Assembly: GCA_903891085.1 (NCBI GenBank)
Contig: CAITDJ010000084.1
Span: 39,490-103,489 of the forward strand
DNA: 64,000 bases
DNA from: an uncultured Bacteroidota bacterium
GTDB taxonomy: Bacteria > Bacteroidota > Bacteroidia > Bacteroidales > F082
Direction: 5' to 3'
Shown piece after piece: positions 36,268 through 44,837 of this stretch. Numbering within the stretch: the stretch's first letter is position 1; each line of letters opens with the position of its first letter. A program made the position numbers and the translations under genes. A model generated the notes under the pieces. It did not search any database and had not been told where the DNA came from. It saw only the letters and a program-made list of their open reading frames with translations.

Positions 36268-36285
36268 GATTGCACTTCTGCAATC
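36268..36285 (+). terminator. Hairpin after the 259-residue outer-membrane protein gene
   Basis: GATTGCA pairs with TGCAATC around the tetraloop CTTC, 4 nt after the stop. No T-run follows, so it may be an mRNA 3'-end stabiliser or a weak terminator. The arm AATCCGTT (36282-36289) can also pair with AACGGATT (36244-36251) in the end of the gene, giving two exclusive folds. Confidence 0.35.
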
Positions 36286-36508
36286 CGTTATCGACTAAAT
36301 CAGTTAGTTCGAAAACAGGTAATGTGGCCATAGGGTGAAATTTATCAGTGAAAAACATTTTTGTTGCCTTGGTCAGCAATTATGAATATCGGCAAATTCA
36401 CCAGACAATGTTTAAATAGTGTGAAGCGAACATTACAATAACCACCAAACAAAACACTATTCCTCAAATAAATCATAACTGTAAAATCACCATTCAATGA
36501 AATACTCA

Positions 36509-36542
36509 TAAAAAAAGCCCTTCAAATTGCTTTGAAGGGCTT
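36509..36542 (-). terminator. Strong intrinsic terminator after the T9SS propeller gene
   Basis: A 12-bp perfect stem (AAGCCCTTCAAA 36515-36526 with TTTGAAGGGCTT 36531-36542) closes a 4-nt loop (TTGC), followed on the minus strand by a T-run (rc of 36509-36516). It starts 22 nt after the gene's stop. Confidence 0.85.
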
Positions 36543-36563
36543 ATGAATGATTTCATTGTGCTG

Positions 36564-38837
36564 TTATTCGATGGTTAATTTTTGGGTATAGACCTTTTTA
36601 CTATCCACAAGTCTAACAAGATAAACTCCCTTTTTAAGGGTCCCCCTGAGGTCGTAATTTTTCTTTACTTCGCCAACCAAAGACATAAAGCTATCTTCAA
36701 AAACACTATTTCCTAAAAGATTAAAGACTTCCACTTTCACTAATTCAGCATTACCCACAGTAAATACCAAATTCATTTCGCCGTTTGAAGGGTTAGGAAA
36801 TAAGATAAAGGCCTGTGATTTTGATTCAGGGATAGAGGTCCCGTTACTTGTTGTATAGGAACGTGTTGGGCTCCAATTTGTTGAATCAAGCCCCTGGATT
36901 GCAATCACTTTCCAAAAAAACTCTGTGTTTTTTTCTAATAAAAATTGTGTTTGAAATTCAGGGATTGTAACAATATTTGATTCAGCACCAACGAAGTTAT
37001 TGTTTTGAGCAATCTGAATCATATATTTCTCAGTACCCCTAATTTCATTCCATGTGTACTTTGGCAACAAGCTTAGGTCAACTGCATTATCCTCCGGGGA
37101 AATCAAACTAACTGTATTGATAGTGGTAAACTTATTTGCATCTGACCAGGCTGAAATATCACCGGCATGACGGGCATTGACCCGCCAGTAATAATCCTGA
37201 CCAAAAATCAAATCCTGAAAACGATATTCACCAATACTTGATTCGAAATAAAGGGGATCAGTAAAGATTTCATCAGTAGATAATTGTATACCATATTTAA
37301 CTACTCCAGTTAAAACCTCCCATTTTGCTAATGTATCCAATGCAATTTCAACAGAATTTGAAACAGGTGTTTTCAACGTAGGTTTGGCTACAACAAAAAA
37401 TGAATTGGCGGGTGACCAATCTGAAGTGTCCTGTTCGTGACTGGCACGCATTCTGAAATAATGGGTTTGTCCAAATAATAAATTACTGAATCTAAACTCA
37501 AGAATGGTTCCAGGTGCGTGGTATTCTTTGCGATATGGGCTATTGAAACCTTCGCCCTGAAATGCGACAACAGAGCCTGTATTACCAACAATAAATCCTG
37601 TAGCTGCATCCTTTATATTGATGCTGTTCAGGTCCTGTGATATACCACTTGCAGTTGATTTCCATTGAGCTCCATTATAGTACAATAAAGTACCACTTTT
37701 TCCAACAATATAACCGTTGTTTTCGTCAAGAAAGCATACATCATATAAATCTTTGGTTGATCCTGAGACTTGTTCGGACCAGGAACTTCCGTCCCAAAAA
37801 TAAATTTTCCCTGCTTTTGAAGGTATCCAGACTTTGTCTGTGCTAACTGCCCAAACACTCAGTAAATCCCTTGTAGACACTGTTCCGCTTACCCACGAAA
37901 CACCATTGAAATATGAATATTTTCCCGTTTTACCAACAGCCCATATATGTTGGGCATCCAAACCATGGATACCATATAAATCAACAGTAACGCCAGTAAC
38001 TACGTTTGACCAGGTTGTTCCATCAAAATGAATAGAGGTTCCTGTATTTCCAACAGCATAACCATTTGTTGCACTTGTAAAAAACAAGCTATTTAATGTA
38101 GTTGTAACACCTGATGCCATTGCAGTCCAGGTTGATCCATCGTAAAACAATACAGTTCCACTTTCACCTGCTGCCCAACCGTGGCTGGCATCAAGAAAGA
38201 AAACATCAGTCAGGTTAGCAGTTACACCACTTTCAATTGAATTCCATGCCCCGTTTGTACGATGTAGGATCACACCGGCATCGCCAACAGCCCATGTGTC
38301 ATTTGCATCGACTACAAAAACATCGCTCAATTTGGTAGTGATACCTGAGTTTTCGATCCGCCAACTGTAGGCGGTATCAACTTGAATTTCATATTGTGTT
38401 ACACCAGTTAATGTGTTCCACTTAACCAATGGATCCGGATTTTGGGTGGATTGATTTGCCGGTGAAGTAATTGTCACGGTAGATACAACGTAAAATGACC
38501 AGGCAGCTGACCAATCGGAGGTGGCAATACCATCATGCGCTCTTACACGCCAATAATAAAGTTCCTTGAAGTTTAACTTAGTCATATTAAGTGCAGTAAC
38601 CGTAACATTATTAAAACTCACTGCATCGCTAAAATCGGGTGACTGCGCTAGCTGAACATCATATGAAATTTCGACACCCTCTCCTGTAACGGCATCCCAA
38701 TCGAGTAATGCATCAGGCATCTGATTGATTGCTACATCTTCAGGTGCTTTGAGAACCGGCGTATAAATACGGGTTTGTGAATAAGCAGAAAGGTTAAAAA
38801 TTAAAACGATGGAAATAATCTGTAAAATATTTTTCAT
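36564..38837 (-). CDS. T9SS-exported protein: beta-propeller nested in an FN3-like domain
   Basis: A 757-residue secreted protein with a signal peptide (~20). Residues ~25-120 form an FN3-like domain (WRVRAHDGIATSDWS). Residues ~125-160 start a second one (PLVKWNTLTGVTQYEIQV) that is interrupted at ~161-432 by seven repeats of 38-39 residues, starting at 164, 203, 242, 281, 319, 358 and 397, each of the type SG-T-xxL followed by GxxxAVGxxGxxxxFDGxxW, fitting a 7-bladed YCF48-like propeller. The FN3-like domain resumes at ~433-485 (YFRMRASHEQDTSDWS), followed by two more complete FN3-like domains (~485-575, ~576-665). The last ~85 residues form a type A T9SS sorting domain (ILFPNPSNGEMNLVF). 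A cell-surface binding or adhesion role is inferred. A strong terminator follows, and the large Asp-box protein lies 26 nt upstream. Confidence 0.82.
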   Translation of the reverse strand: MKNILQIISIVLIFNLSAYSQTRIYTPVLKAPEDVAINQMPDALLDWDAVTGEGVEISYDVQLAQSPDFSDAVSFNNVTVTALNMTKLNFKELYYWRVRAHDGIATSDWSAAWSFYVVSTVTITSPANQSTQNPDPLVKWNTLTGVTQYEIQVDTAYSWRIENSGITTKLSDVFVVDANDTWAVGDAGVILHRTNGAWNSIESGVTANLTDVFFLDASHGWAAGESGTVLFYDGSTWTAMASGVTTTLNSLFFTSATNGYAVGNTGTSIHFDGTTWSNVVTGVTVDLYGIHGLDAQHIWAVGKTGKYSYFNGVSWVSGTVSTRDLLSVWAVSTDKVWIPSKAGKIYFWDGSSWSEQVSGSTKDLYDVCFLDENNGYIVGKSGTLLYYNGAQWKSTASGISQDLNSINIKDAATGFIVGNTGSVVAFQGEGFNSPYRKEYHAPGTILEFRFSNLLFGQTHYFRMRASHEQDTSDWSPANSFFVVAKPTLKTPVSNSVEIALDTLAKWEVLTGVVKYGIQLSTDEIFTDPLYFESSIGEYRFQDLIFGQDYYWRVNARHAGDISAWSDANKFTTINTVSLISPEDNAVDLSLLPKYTWNEIRGTEKYMIQIAQNNNFVGAESNIVTIPEFQTQFLLEKNTEFFWKVIAIQGLDSTNWSPTRSYTTSNGTSIPESKSQAFILFPNPSNGEMNLVFTVGNAELVKVEVFNLLGNSVFEDSFMSLVGEVKKNYDLRGTLKKGVYLVRLVDSKKVYTQKLTIE
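37542..38348 (-). repeat. Seven in-frame repeats of about 117 nt (propeller blades)
   Basis: Seven coding repeats of 114-117 nt (38-39 residues) encode the propeller described for the host gene. The protein pattern is conserved, but the DNA copies have diverged, so the expansion looks old rather than a recent tandem duplication. Confidence 0.75.
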
Positions 38838-38863
38838 TGTATTCCGTTTTTTTTGATGACTAA

Positions 38864-41791
38864 TTAATAAACCAGGAATTTAGCTACACCGTTTCCTTGA
38901 GCACTTTCAATTCTTAAAATATAAGAACCCTGTTTAAGTGCATCGACCGAAATATCCAGTTGATTACTACCTGAAGCACGAACCCCGATATTGTTTTGTA
39001 GAATCGTTTTTCCACTCAGATCGTAGATACTGTAACTGACATTGTCTGCTTTGCTTAAATTAAATGTAATGTGTGCAGTTGTATTTACAGGGTTCGGAAA
39101 TATACTTACGTTTAGTTGCTGATTTTGTGTAACGAAAGGATTTTCGATAACGCCAACTTGTTGCCTATATTGATTGCAACGGAATAATCCTTTTCCGTAA
39201 GTAGCACCATATATGATTCCAAGGTTGTTTGTGCCGGGATAATCCAAAATCGTTATTTCATTTCCATTTATTAATTGAACTGTATCGGGAGTTTTATTAA
39301 TTAATTGCTGTTTCAGTTCAAACACAGGAACATTACCAATTCCGTCCTGATTGCTTTCCCAGATTGGATTACCTGTGATATTTTCCGAAACAAAAATTCC
39401 TTGTTCGGTACCAATTACCACAACGTTTGAGTTATTCATTTCAATAATGGAAGCATAAACCGGCATTTTTGGCAGATTTCCCTGTTTTGAAACAAAGGTT
39501 GGAGTTTCTGAAAGTGCGTTTGTACACATTAATACATAATGGTCGTTGCCATAATTACCAAGCGTAATTAACACATTATTCGGATTTTGAGGATCTACAG
39601 AAACTGATGTGATAGCCTGCGTAACAGGTGTTTCAGTTCCGGGGATCAGCAAAGGAATTTCTTTGGTTGAGATAATGCATTCCGGGCTGCTTACATCTGC
39701 TCTTGCATAATCATAAGCCAATGCAATATTTGAAACACGGAAAAGTTTACCATTTCTCATTCCAACAAATACATGGTTAGCATCGGATGAATAAGCCATT
39801 GATTGAGGAACACCCGAATAACCAACGCTGGTATTCGCGAGTTCGAACCATTCAGGTGTTTTTCCAAAATTTAAAAATTCTTTGGTCATCCACAGTCTGT
39901 TAGCTACGGCAATAAACAGTTTGGTTGCAACAATATCTTTTACTCTGATTGAGTCGCCTTTAGCCAGACTAACATTTGAAGGTAATGTATAATAAAAAGG
40001 ATGGTCATTGTTATTGCTTTTTACCTTGAGCAAAGCGCCGGCAGCATACGCTTTCTTAGCAAAAAAAGTAACTGAATCACGACTGTTTTGATCTTCATAG
40101 CTTTCCCAAAGTATGATAGGGGTTTTAAAAGCCTGGGTATTTCCCATTCCACTTGCCTGAAGGAACTGAGTTGAAAGAGTGAAAGCAATATCTTCTGACC
40201 TGTCCATTTCACCAGCAACAGCACTCATCACGATTGCCTCGGGTTGTATTGTTGAAATAACACAAGATCCTCCATGACCAGTGTAGTTGAACCCACCCTG
40301 AAACCAAAGTTCCGCGCCCTGTTTGGATGTGTTTCCTGATCCGGAGATATAGATGGTCCCCTGATCCTGTGCACCACCCATTACACGATTTTCGCGTCCT
40401 GAAGGAGCTACAGTGTAAAACTGTGATGTGATATAATTTCGATTACTTGTTTCAAAAGTATAGTCGTCAACAGCAATACTTGCTTTAAAAATACCTCCGT
40501 CAGTACCAACAAACAAGGTATTACTTGCTCCTGGCTTAAAGCAGACAGTCTCTTGGCCGGGATGCAAAAATCCTGAGAAGAAAACACCACCACCAGCAGT
40601 TGATTTAACATCCCATGCAAAAAGACCACCTTCAACAATCTTTTTCCCTTGCCACAGGTTGTTACCACCGACTAATATACGGTCAGCATTATCAGGGAAT
40701 ACACTGATTGAATTATTGTAATTGCCACGTGTTCCAAAAATATTAACTGAGTTGGTAGCAGGAAGAATAACTAACCAGTTATCACCCTGATCGGCTGAAC
40801 GGTAAATGCCAACATGGGTACCCAGACTATTGGTGCAGCTTGCATATAAGATATTGTTATCAGACGGTGCAATCGCAATTTCAGTGCGTAAAATATCGGC
40901 CATCGGCAATGAAATGGAATCACCTGTTGATCTGTTTACAAATCCGTCATAACTGCCGTTTTTTGAGATATAACATTTATTATTAACAGCAGCAAGTACG
41001 ATTCCACTTGTACCAAGTTCAACATCTGTAGCAACAGCGGCCAAGTCATTATTTTCATTGTCTTTAGCAAGACTCCAAGTTGCACCACCATCAGTTGAGT
41101 ATTTCAATCCGGTATTTGTTGCCGCATAAATAACACCATCATTTATGGCAATTTTATAAATAAATGCCCAATCAGCGGTATTGTTGTTTACAACCGGTGC
41201 TGTTGAGGCAATCTGAATAAAATTTTCACCATCTGTTGATTTGTACAAGCCTGTACCTGCAAAACCCGATGAATAACCCAAATCTCCCAGACCAGTATAT
41301 GTTTGTGCATTAAAACCATCACCAGTTCCGACATAAAGATCACCATTAGAAGTCTGCATCATGCAGCTCACCATCAGGCTTAAGTCAGAGATTTTATGCC
41401 AGGTGATACCTTCATTGGTCGATTTCCAAACTCCACCTCCAACGGAACCAGCAAAAACTGTATTGCCACTTGCATCCTGGTTGTCATAAACAATAGCAGT
41501 TGTCTTACCGCCAAAATTATCAGGACCAAGAGAAGTCCATTCCAAAAGGTTCGCACTTCTTCCTGATGTCAATGCCATAGCATCTTGTGCAGCAGTCACA
41601 ACATCGGCCGGATTCACTATATTGGAAACCTGATTGGCTCTTAAGCTATTCAAATAGCTTTCAGATGAAGGAGAATTGTTGTTCTCAGCAGCCTGTTTCT
41701 TCTCATCTGTTACACTTGCGGCATTGAGTGATATGCCGGTTAACATTGTGGTAATTAGAAGTGTACAAAAAAGTAAAGATCTTTTTTTCAT
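38864..41791 (-). CDS. T9SS-exported Asp-box (sialidase/VPS10-like) propeller protein
   Basis: A 975-residue secreted protein with a signal peptide (MKKRSLLFCTLLITTMLTGI). Much of residues ~75-750 consists of propeller strands with Asp-box-like motifs (SxDxGxTW): KSTNEGITW, YSTDGGATW and RSADQGDNW are clear. GGGVWKS, GTGLYKS and similar turns match BNR/VPS10/sialidase-like repeats. The last ~80 residues are a type A sorting domain (VSIFPNPVNTTAHITF, GSYILRIESAQG, ending in KFLVY). This layout occurs in Bacteroidota glycan-binding or adhesin proteins; no catalytic sialidase residues were identified. It lies 26 nt upstream of the nested-propeller gene, probably in one transcript, with a promoter-like motif ~140 nt upstream. 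Confidence 0.8.
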   Translation of the reverse strand: MKKRSLLFCTLLITTMLTGISLNAASVTDEKKQAAENNNSPSSESYLNSLRANQVSNIVNPADVVTAAQDAMALTSGRSANLLEWTSLGPDNFGGKTTAIVYDNQDASGNTVFAGSVGGGVWKSTNEGITWHKISDLSLMVSCMMQTSNGDLYVGTGDGFNAQTYTGLGDLGYSSGFAGTGLYKSTDGENFIQIASTAPVVNNNTADWAFIYKIAINDGVIYAATNTGLKYSTDGGATWSLAKDNENNDLAAVATDVELGTSGIVLAAVNNKCYISKNGSYDGFVNRSTGDSISLPMADILRTEIAIAPSDNNILYASCTNSLGTHVGIYRSADQGDNWLVILPATNSVNIFGTRGNYNNSISVFPDNADRILVGGNNLWQGKKIVEGGLFAWDVKSTAGGGVFFSGFLHPGQETVCFKPGASNTLFVGTDGGIFKASIAVDDYTFETSNRNYITSQFYTVAPSGRENRVMGGAQDQGTIYISGSGNTSKQGAELWFQGGFNYTGHGGSCVISTIQPEAIVMSAVAGEMDRSEDIAFTLSTQFLQASGMGNTQAFKTPIILWESYEDQNSRDSVTFFAKKAYAAGALLKVKSNNNDHPFYYTLPSNVSLAKGDSIRVKDIVATKLFIAVANRLWMTKEFLNFGKTPEWFELANTSVGYSGVPQSMAYSSDANHVFVGMRNGKLFRVSNIALAYDYARADVSSPECIISTKEIPLLIPGTETPVTQAITSVSVDPQNPNNVLITLGNYGNDHYVLMCTNALSETPTFVSKQGNLPKMPVYASIIEMNNSNVVVIGTEQGIFVSENITGNPIWESNQDGIGNVPVFELKQQLINKTPDTVQLINGNEITILDYPGTNNLGIIYGATYGKGLFRCNQYRQQVGVIENPFVTQNQQLNVSIFPNPVNTTAHITFNLSKADNVSYSIYDLSGKTILQNNIGVRASGSNQLDISVDALKQGSYILRIESAQGNGVAKFLVY

Positions 41792-42151
41792 ATTGGATAA
41801 TTTAGATTTTATTCCAGTTTTATCTTTTTAAAATAGTGGCACAAGTTACATTTATTATTTAATATGCAACATGTTAGCAATGATTTTATTTTAACAGTTC
41901 TTAACAAGCAGTTTGTATAAAAACTCCCACAAATGTAAGGCGAAATCAATTACAAATGCCAAAACTGAATTCAGGATTTTAACCAATAAAAATATATGAA
42001 ATAAACGATCATTGAAACGAGCCAGGTGTAACTCATGCAATATGAATGGTGTCGACAACTGTGATGAATTCTTACATTATAACTACGAAAAGAGATGCCG
42101 AATTGTGCGAAATCCGTTATGGCATTATAAACAAGGCGATTGTGTTGATTA
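41792..42151. other. 360-nt intergenic region between batE and the Asp-box gene
   Basis: No convincing gene lies here. A 75-codon open frame on the minus strand (41971-42198) has low-complexity, cysteine-containing protein and overlaps batE, so it is not called. The region holds a promoter-like element (41930-41963) for the Asp-box gene with a leader of about 130 nt. No clear batE terminator was found. Confidence 0.5.
41930..41963 (-). promoter_or_regulatory. Candidate promoter of the Asp-box/T9SS operon
   Basis: On the minus strand TACATTTG (41930-41937) matches TAnnTTTG exactly, with TTTG (41960-41963) 22 nt upstream, slightly more than the usual 19-21 nt. The predicted 5' leader of about 130 nt is long for a Bacteroidota gene and might contain a regulatory structure. 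Confidence 0.4.
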
Positions 42152-42922
42152 TCAAATACCTTCATAGGAATCATTGGGGAGCCAGCCAACACTTCCATTA
42201 GCTATTTTGATCTTGTGCCAACCAATTACCTCGTCCATAAGTACGACTTTTGTCCCTTCATGTAATACGAAAAGGTCAACACTTGAATTTCCAGGAGAGC
42301 TTTTTACAGTAATTGTTGGCGCAAAAATAATGGCTTCTGTCGCTTGTTTTGTATAAAAATACCGCTGTGAAGCCAATCCAAAACCAATAATTGTCGTTAG
42401 CAGCATTACCAATCCGAGAAAGAAACCGGATTTCTTTAACCACAATATTGATGATGTAAAGTATAAAAAACTTGCAGTAAGCGTCATAATAAAACTGAAA
42501 ACCGAAATCCATGCCCAGGAGTCGGCATTAAAAAGATTGTAGATATTATCCCACCAATTTTTAAAGAAAAAACGGGGCAGCTGATCAATCTTATCCACAA
42601 TCATTCCATTAGCTACTGCAATATTATTCAATATATCCTCGTCGGTCGGGTTTAGTTTCTTCGCCTTTTCATAGTACAAAATCGCCGATGGAATATTTTT
42701 CAATTTGAAATATGTATTACCCAAATTATAATATAATCCGGAAGATTCGTACCCGGCATCTACCACTGACTGGTATTGAATCATCGCCGAATCATATCTT
42801 GCTGCTGTATAATAGTTGTTAGCCTGTGCTATCTTCGTTTCGAGCAAAGTAGCTGAAAGTGGTTGCGTCAGCATAAATGATGTAATAAAAAATGAAATGA
42901 TTTTCAACCATTTATAATTCAT
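42152..42922 (-). CDS. batE: BatE: TPR and SH3-domain envelope protein
   Basis: A 256-residue protein, last gene of the bat operon. A signal sequence is followed by TPR units at ~38-110 (YYTAARYDSAMIQYQSVV, YYNLGNTYFKLKNIPSAI), two or three transmembrane segments at ~130-190, and a C-terminal SH3b-like domain (~195-256; HEGTKVVLMDEVIGWHKIK, SVGWLPND). The layout matches BatE of Bacteroidota, part of the MoxR-Bat machinery linked to aerotolerance and stress survival in Bacteroides. The ATG at 42922 is 8 nt downstream of batD's stop. Confidence 0.88.
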   Translation of the reverse strand: MNYKWLKIISFFITSFMLTQPLSATLLETKIAQANNYYTAARYDSAMIQYQSVVDAGYESSGLYYNLGNTYFKLKNIPSAILYYEKAKKLNPTDEDILNNIAVANGMIVDKIDQLPRFFFKNWWDNIYNLFNADSWAWISVFSFIMTLTASFLYFTSSILWLKKSGFFLGLVMLLTTIIGFGLASQRYFYTKQATEAIIFAPTITVKSSPGNSSVDLFVLHEGTKVVLMDEVIGWHKIKIANGSVGWLPNDSYEGI

Positions 42923-42930
42923 AGCATGTC

Positions 42931-44784
42931 CTATTTTATCAATCGTTCTGCTTTAGTTATCACTTCTATTCCCAATTGGTAAAGATCTTCCATCTTTTTT
43001 CCGGCATCACCGGGAGCAAACCTGGCATACTCACATTTGTTAAGGGTCTCAACAAATTGCTCAATCAATTCTACCGGCGTTTCCTTATCTATTAAGGCAT
43101 TTTTAACACTATCGATAGATAAATCAGCCCGTGCGATCATGTATTTATCAGAAATATAACCCCATAATGCCTGCGACATTTCGTTATAAAACTCATTCTG
43201 TGATTTCTGTTTCATGAGAATTGCCGCAGATTTCAGCCTGTTTCTGGCAATTTTTGTTGCTTTTCGGTAACGCAACATCGATTGATTTGCATTGAGTTTA
43301 TCCTGTTTTTTTGAATAAATAATCGCCAATGCAAACAAGACCAAAGAAGACAATATCAGCATGAAATAGGTGACTGATCCAAAAAAGAAACTGCCCTTTG
43401 GTTTGATAGACAAATCGCCCGTCTTAATATGATGGACATCTGTTCCCAAATATCTTATACCTTCCTGGGACGACATATAAACTGCTTCTTTCGATTCCTC
43501 ACTTGTACCTTTTACAACATTCAACTCAAAATCCTGCGACTCCAAGGTGATATACTCGTTTTTCTTCGGGTCGAAATAAATAAATTCGACTGCAGGGATT
43601 TTAAAATTCCCATGCACACGAGGAATAAACAAAAACTCAAATTTTCTAGATCCGGAAACACCGTTCGAACTGGTCCTTATCTGGGATGAATTCTTGGGTT
43701 CATACACTTCAAAATCGGGAGGAAAAACAGGACGGGGAAACTCAAACAGCTCAAGATTTCCATTTCCGGTAATTGTATATGTAATATTTACAGCATCATT
43801 CGATTTCATGCTGGACTTGTCGATGACAGCCTGCATACTGAATTGCCCGACAGCACCTTTAAAATTGTCAGACTGACCTTTGAACGGCAATGGATCAACA
43901 TTGATCTGCAATGACTCAGAAACCAATTTTTTTTGAACGTTCTGTATATTCCTGTTAAAAAAAGGATCATTGAAAAAACTTTCGAAAGGATCACGAGCAC
44001 GTCGCTTGTCGGCAGTGCCCTGCACTTGTGCAACACACTCCAGTTCCATTGGGTCGATAACAAGTTTTCCCGATTTCTGAGGAAATAATGCAACTTTTCT
44101 GATATCGGCAACAACATATTCATTGCCATTTATTCGTTCGGTGGTTTGTTGAAGCGCAGCATTTTCATCCAACAGATTTTTCATCCAAAATCCTGAGAAA
44201 GAGGATAATTTGCTTACATTAACCGAGGATACGGGTACCCTGGTATAAATCCGGTAGGTTACAATAATCTGCTCTCCTATAACCGCTTCACGCTTATCAG
44301 TAATGGCACGCAGGTAGATATCCTTGTTTCCGACCGAAGCTCCATCGGAGGAATTACTTTGGGTGCCAGCATTTGCATTTTTACCTGAATTCTGACCTGA
44401 TTTTATTACATCAATTGTTAACTTATTGGATGTAAATTGTTTACCGTCTACATTTATTGATGCCGGTGCTATCGTGAGAGTCCCCTCCTGCGGTGCAACA
44501 ACAATATAGGTGTATGATTGATTAAATGAACGTTTCATTTGCCCGTTCACAATCTGGATACTTGAACTTGTTGAAGTCATGGGGCCGGTGAGAACACGTA
44601 ACCCTGAGAAATCCGGACCTCTAAAACCACTTCCTTCGGCATTGAGCTCATAAACAATCTGAAACTGTTCACCAACTTCCACCTGGCTTTTAGAGGAACC
44701 TTTCAGGGAAACATTTTGCGCATCAGCAATGATTGGTGACAACAGAAATAAGACGGTAACGATATGATTTATAAATCGATGCAT
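42931..44784 (-). CDS. batD: BatD: membrane-anchored beta-domain protein
   Basis: About 617 residues from the ATG at 44784 (MHRFINHIVTVLFLLSP). The first ~470 residues form several extracytoplasmic beta domains (BatD repeats: GEQFQIVYELNAEG, GEQIIVTYRIYTR). A transmembrane helix lies near 480-500, and the C-terminal ~110 residues are a helical cytoplasmic domain. The mid-domain holds a long RRARDPFESFFNDPFFNR segment. A -7 motif at 44810-44817 suggests an internal transcription start and fits the ATG at 44784; the alternative ATG at 44805 would be almost leaderless. The start is therefore uncertain by 21 nt. It follows batC in the bat operon and probably anchors the VWA proteins BatA and BatB at the inner membrane (inference). 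Confidence 0.88.
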   Translation of the reverse strand: MHRFINHIVTVLFLLSPIIADAQNVSLKGSSKSQVEVGEQFQIVYELNAEGSGFRGPDFSGLRVLTGPMTSTSSSIQIVNGQMKRSFNQSYTYIVVAPQEGTLTIAPASINVDGKQFTSNKLTIDVIKSGQNSGKNANAGTQSNSSDGASVGNKDIYLRAITDKREAVIGEQIIVTYRIYTRVPVSSVNVSKLSSFSGFWMKNLLDENAALQQTTERINGNEYVVADIRKVALFPQKSGKLVIDPMELECVAQVQGTADKRRARDPFESFFNDPFFNRNIQNVQKKLVSESLQINVDPLPFKGQSDNFKGAVGQFSMQAVIDKSSMKSNDAVNITYTITGNGNLELFEFPRPVFPPDFEVYEPKNSSQIRTSSNGVSGSRKFEFLFIPRVHGNFKIPAVEFIYFDPKKNEYITLESQDFELNVVKGTSEESKEAVYMSSQEGIRYLGTDVHHIKTGDLSIKPKGSFFFGSVTYFMLILSSLVLFALAIIYSKKQDKLNANQSMLRYRKATKIARNRLKSAAILMKQKSQNEFYNEMSQALWGYISDKYMIARADLSIDSVKNALIDKETPVELIEQFVETLNKCEYARFAPGDAGKKMEDLYQLGIEVITKAERLIK

Positions 44785-44809
44785 ATAATTTCCCATATGT
44801 TTCATTATA

Positions 44810-44817
44810 CAAAGGTA
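44810..44817 (-). promoter_or_regulatory. Candidate internal -7 element before batD
   Basis: TACCTTTG on the minus strand fits the -7 consensus exactly and lies in the 20-nt gap between batC and batD. The best -33-like TTG candidates are 15 or 24 nt away, so the match is incomplete. Confidence 0.3.
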
Positions 44818-44837
44818 TGCCATCTTTCCTTTCAATT

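Larger units (their letters stand above)
36264..36563. other. 300-nt convergent intergenic region
   Basis: No gene is visible. It holds a small perfect hairpin close to the upstream gene (36268-36285), AT-rich sequence without a good -7 motif, and the strong terminator of the minus-strand T9SS gene at its right end (36509-36542). Confidence 0.6.

Noticed and set aside
36564..38837. Possible pseudogene formed by propeller insertion
   Set aside because: The frame is open from signal peptide to T9SS sorting domain and the FN3 halves stay in frame, so the gene appears intact.
41971..42198. 75-codon minus-strand frame between batE and the Asp-box gene
   Set aside because: It overlaps the 3' end of batE, has low-quality composition and no recognisable domain; treated as chance.
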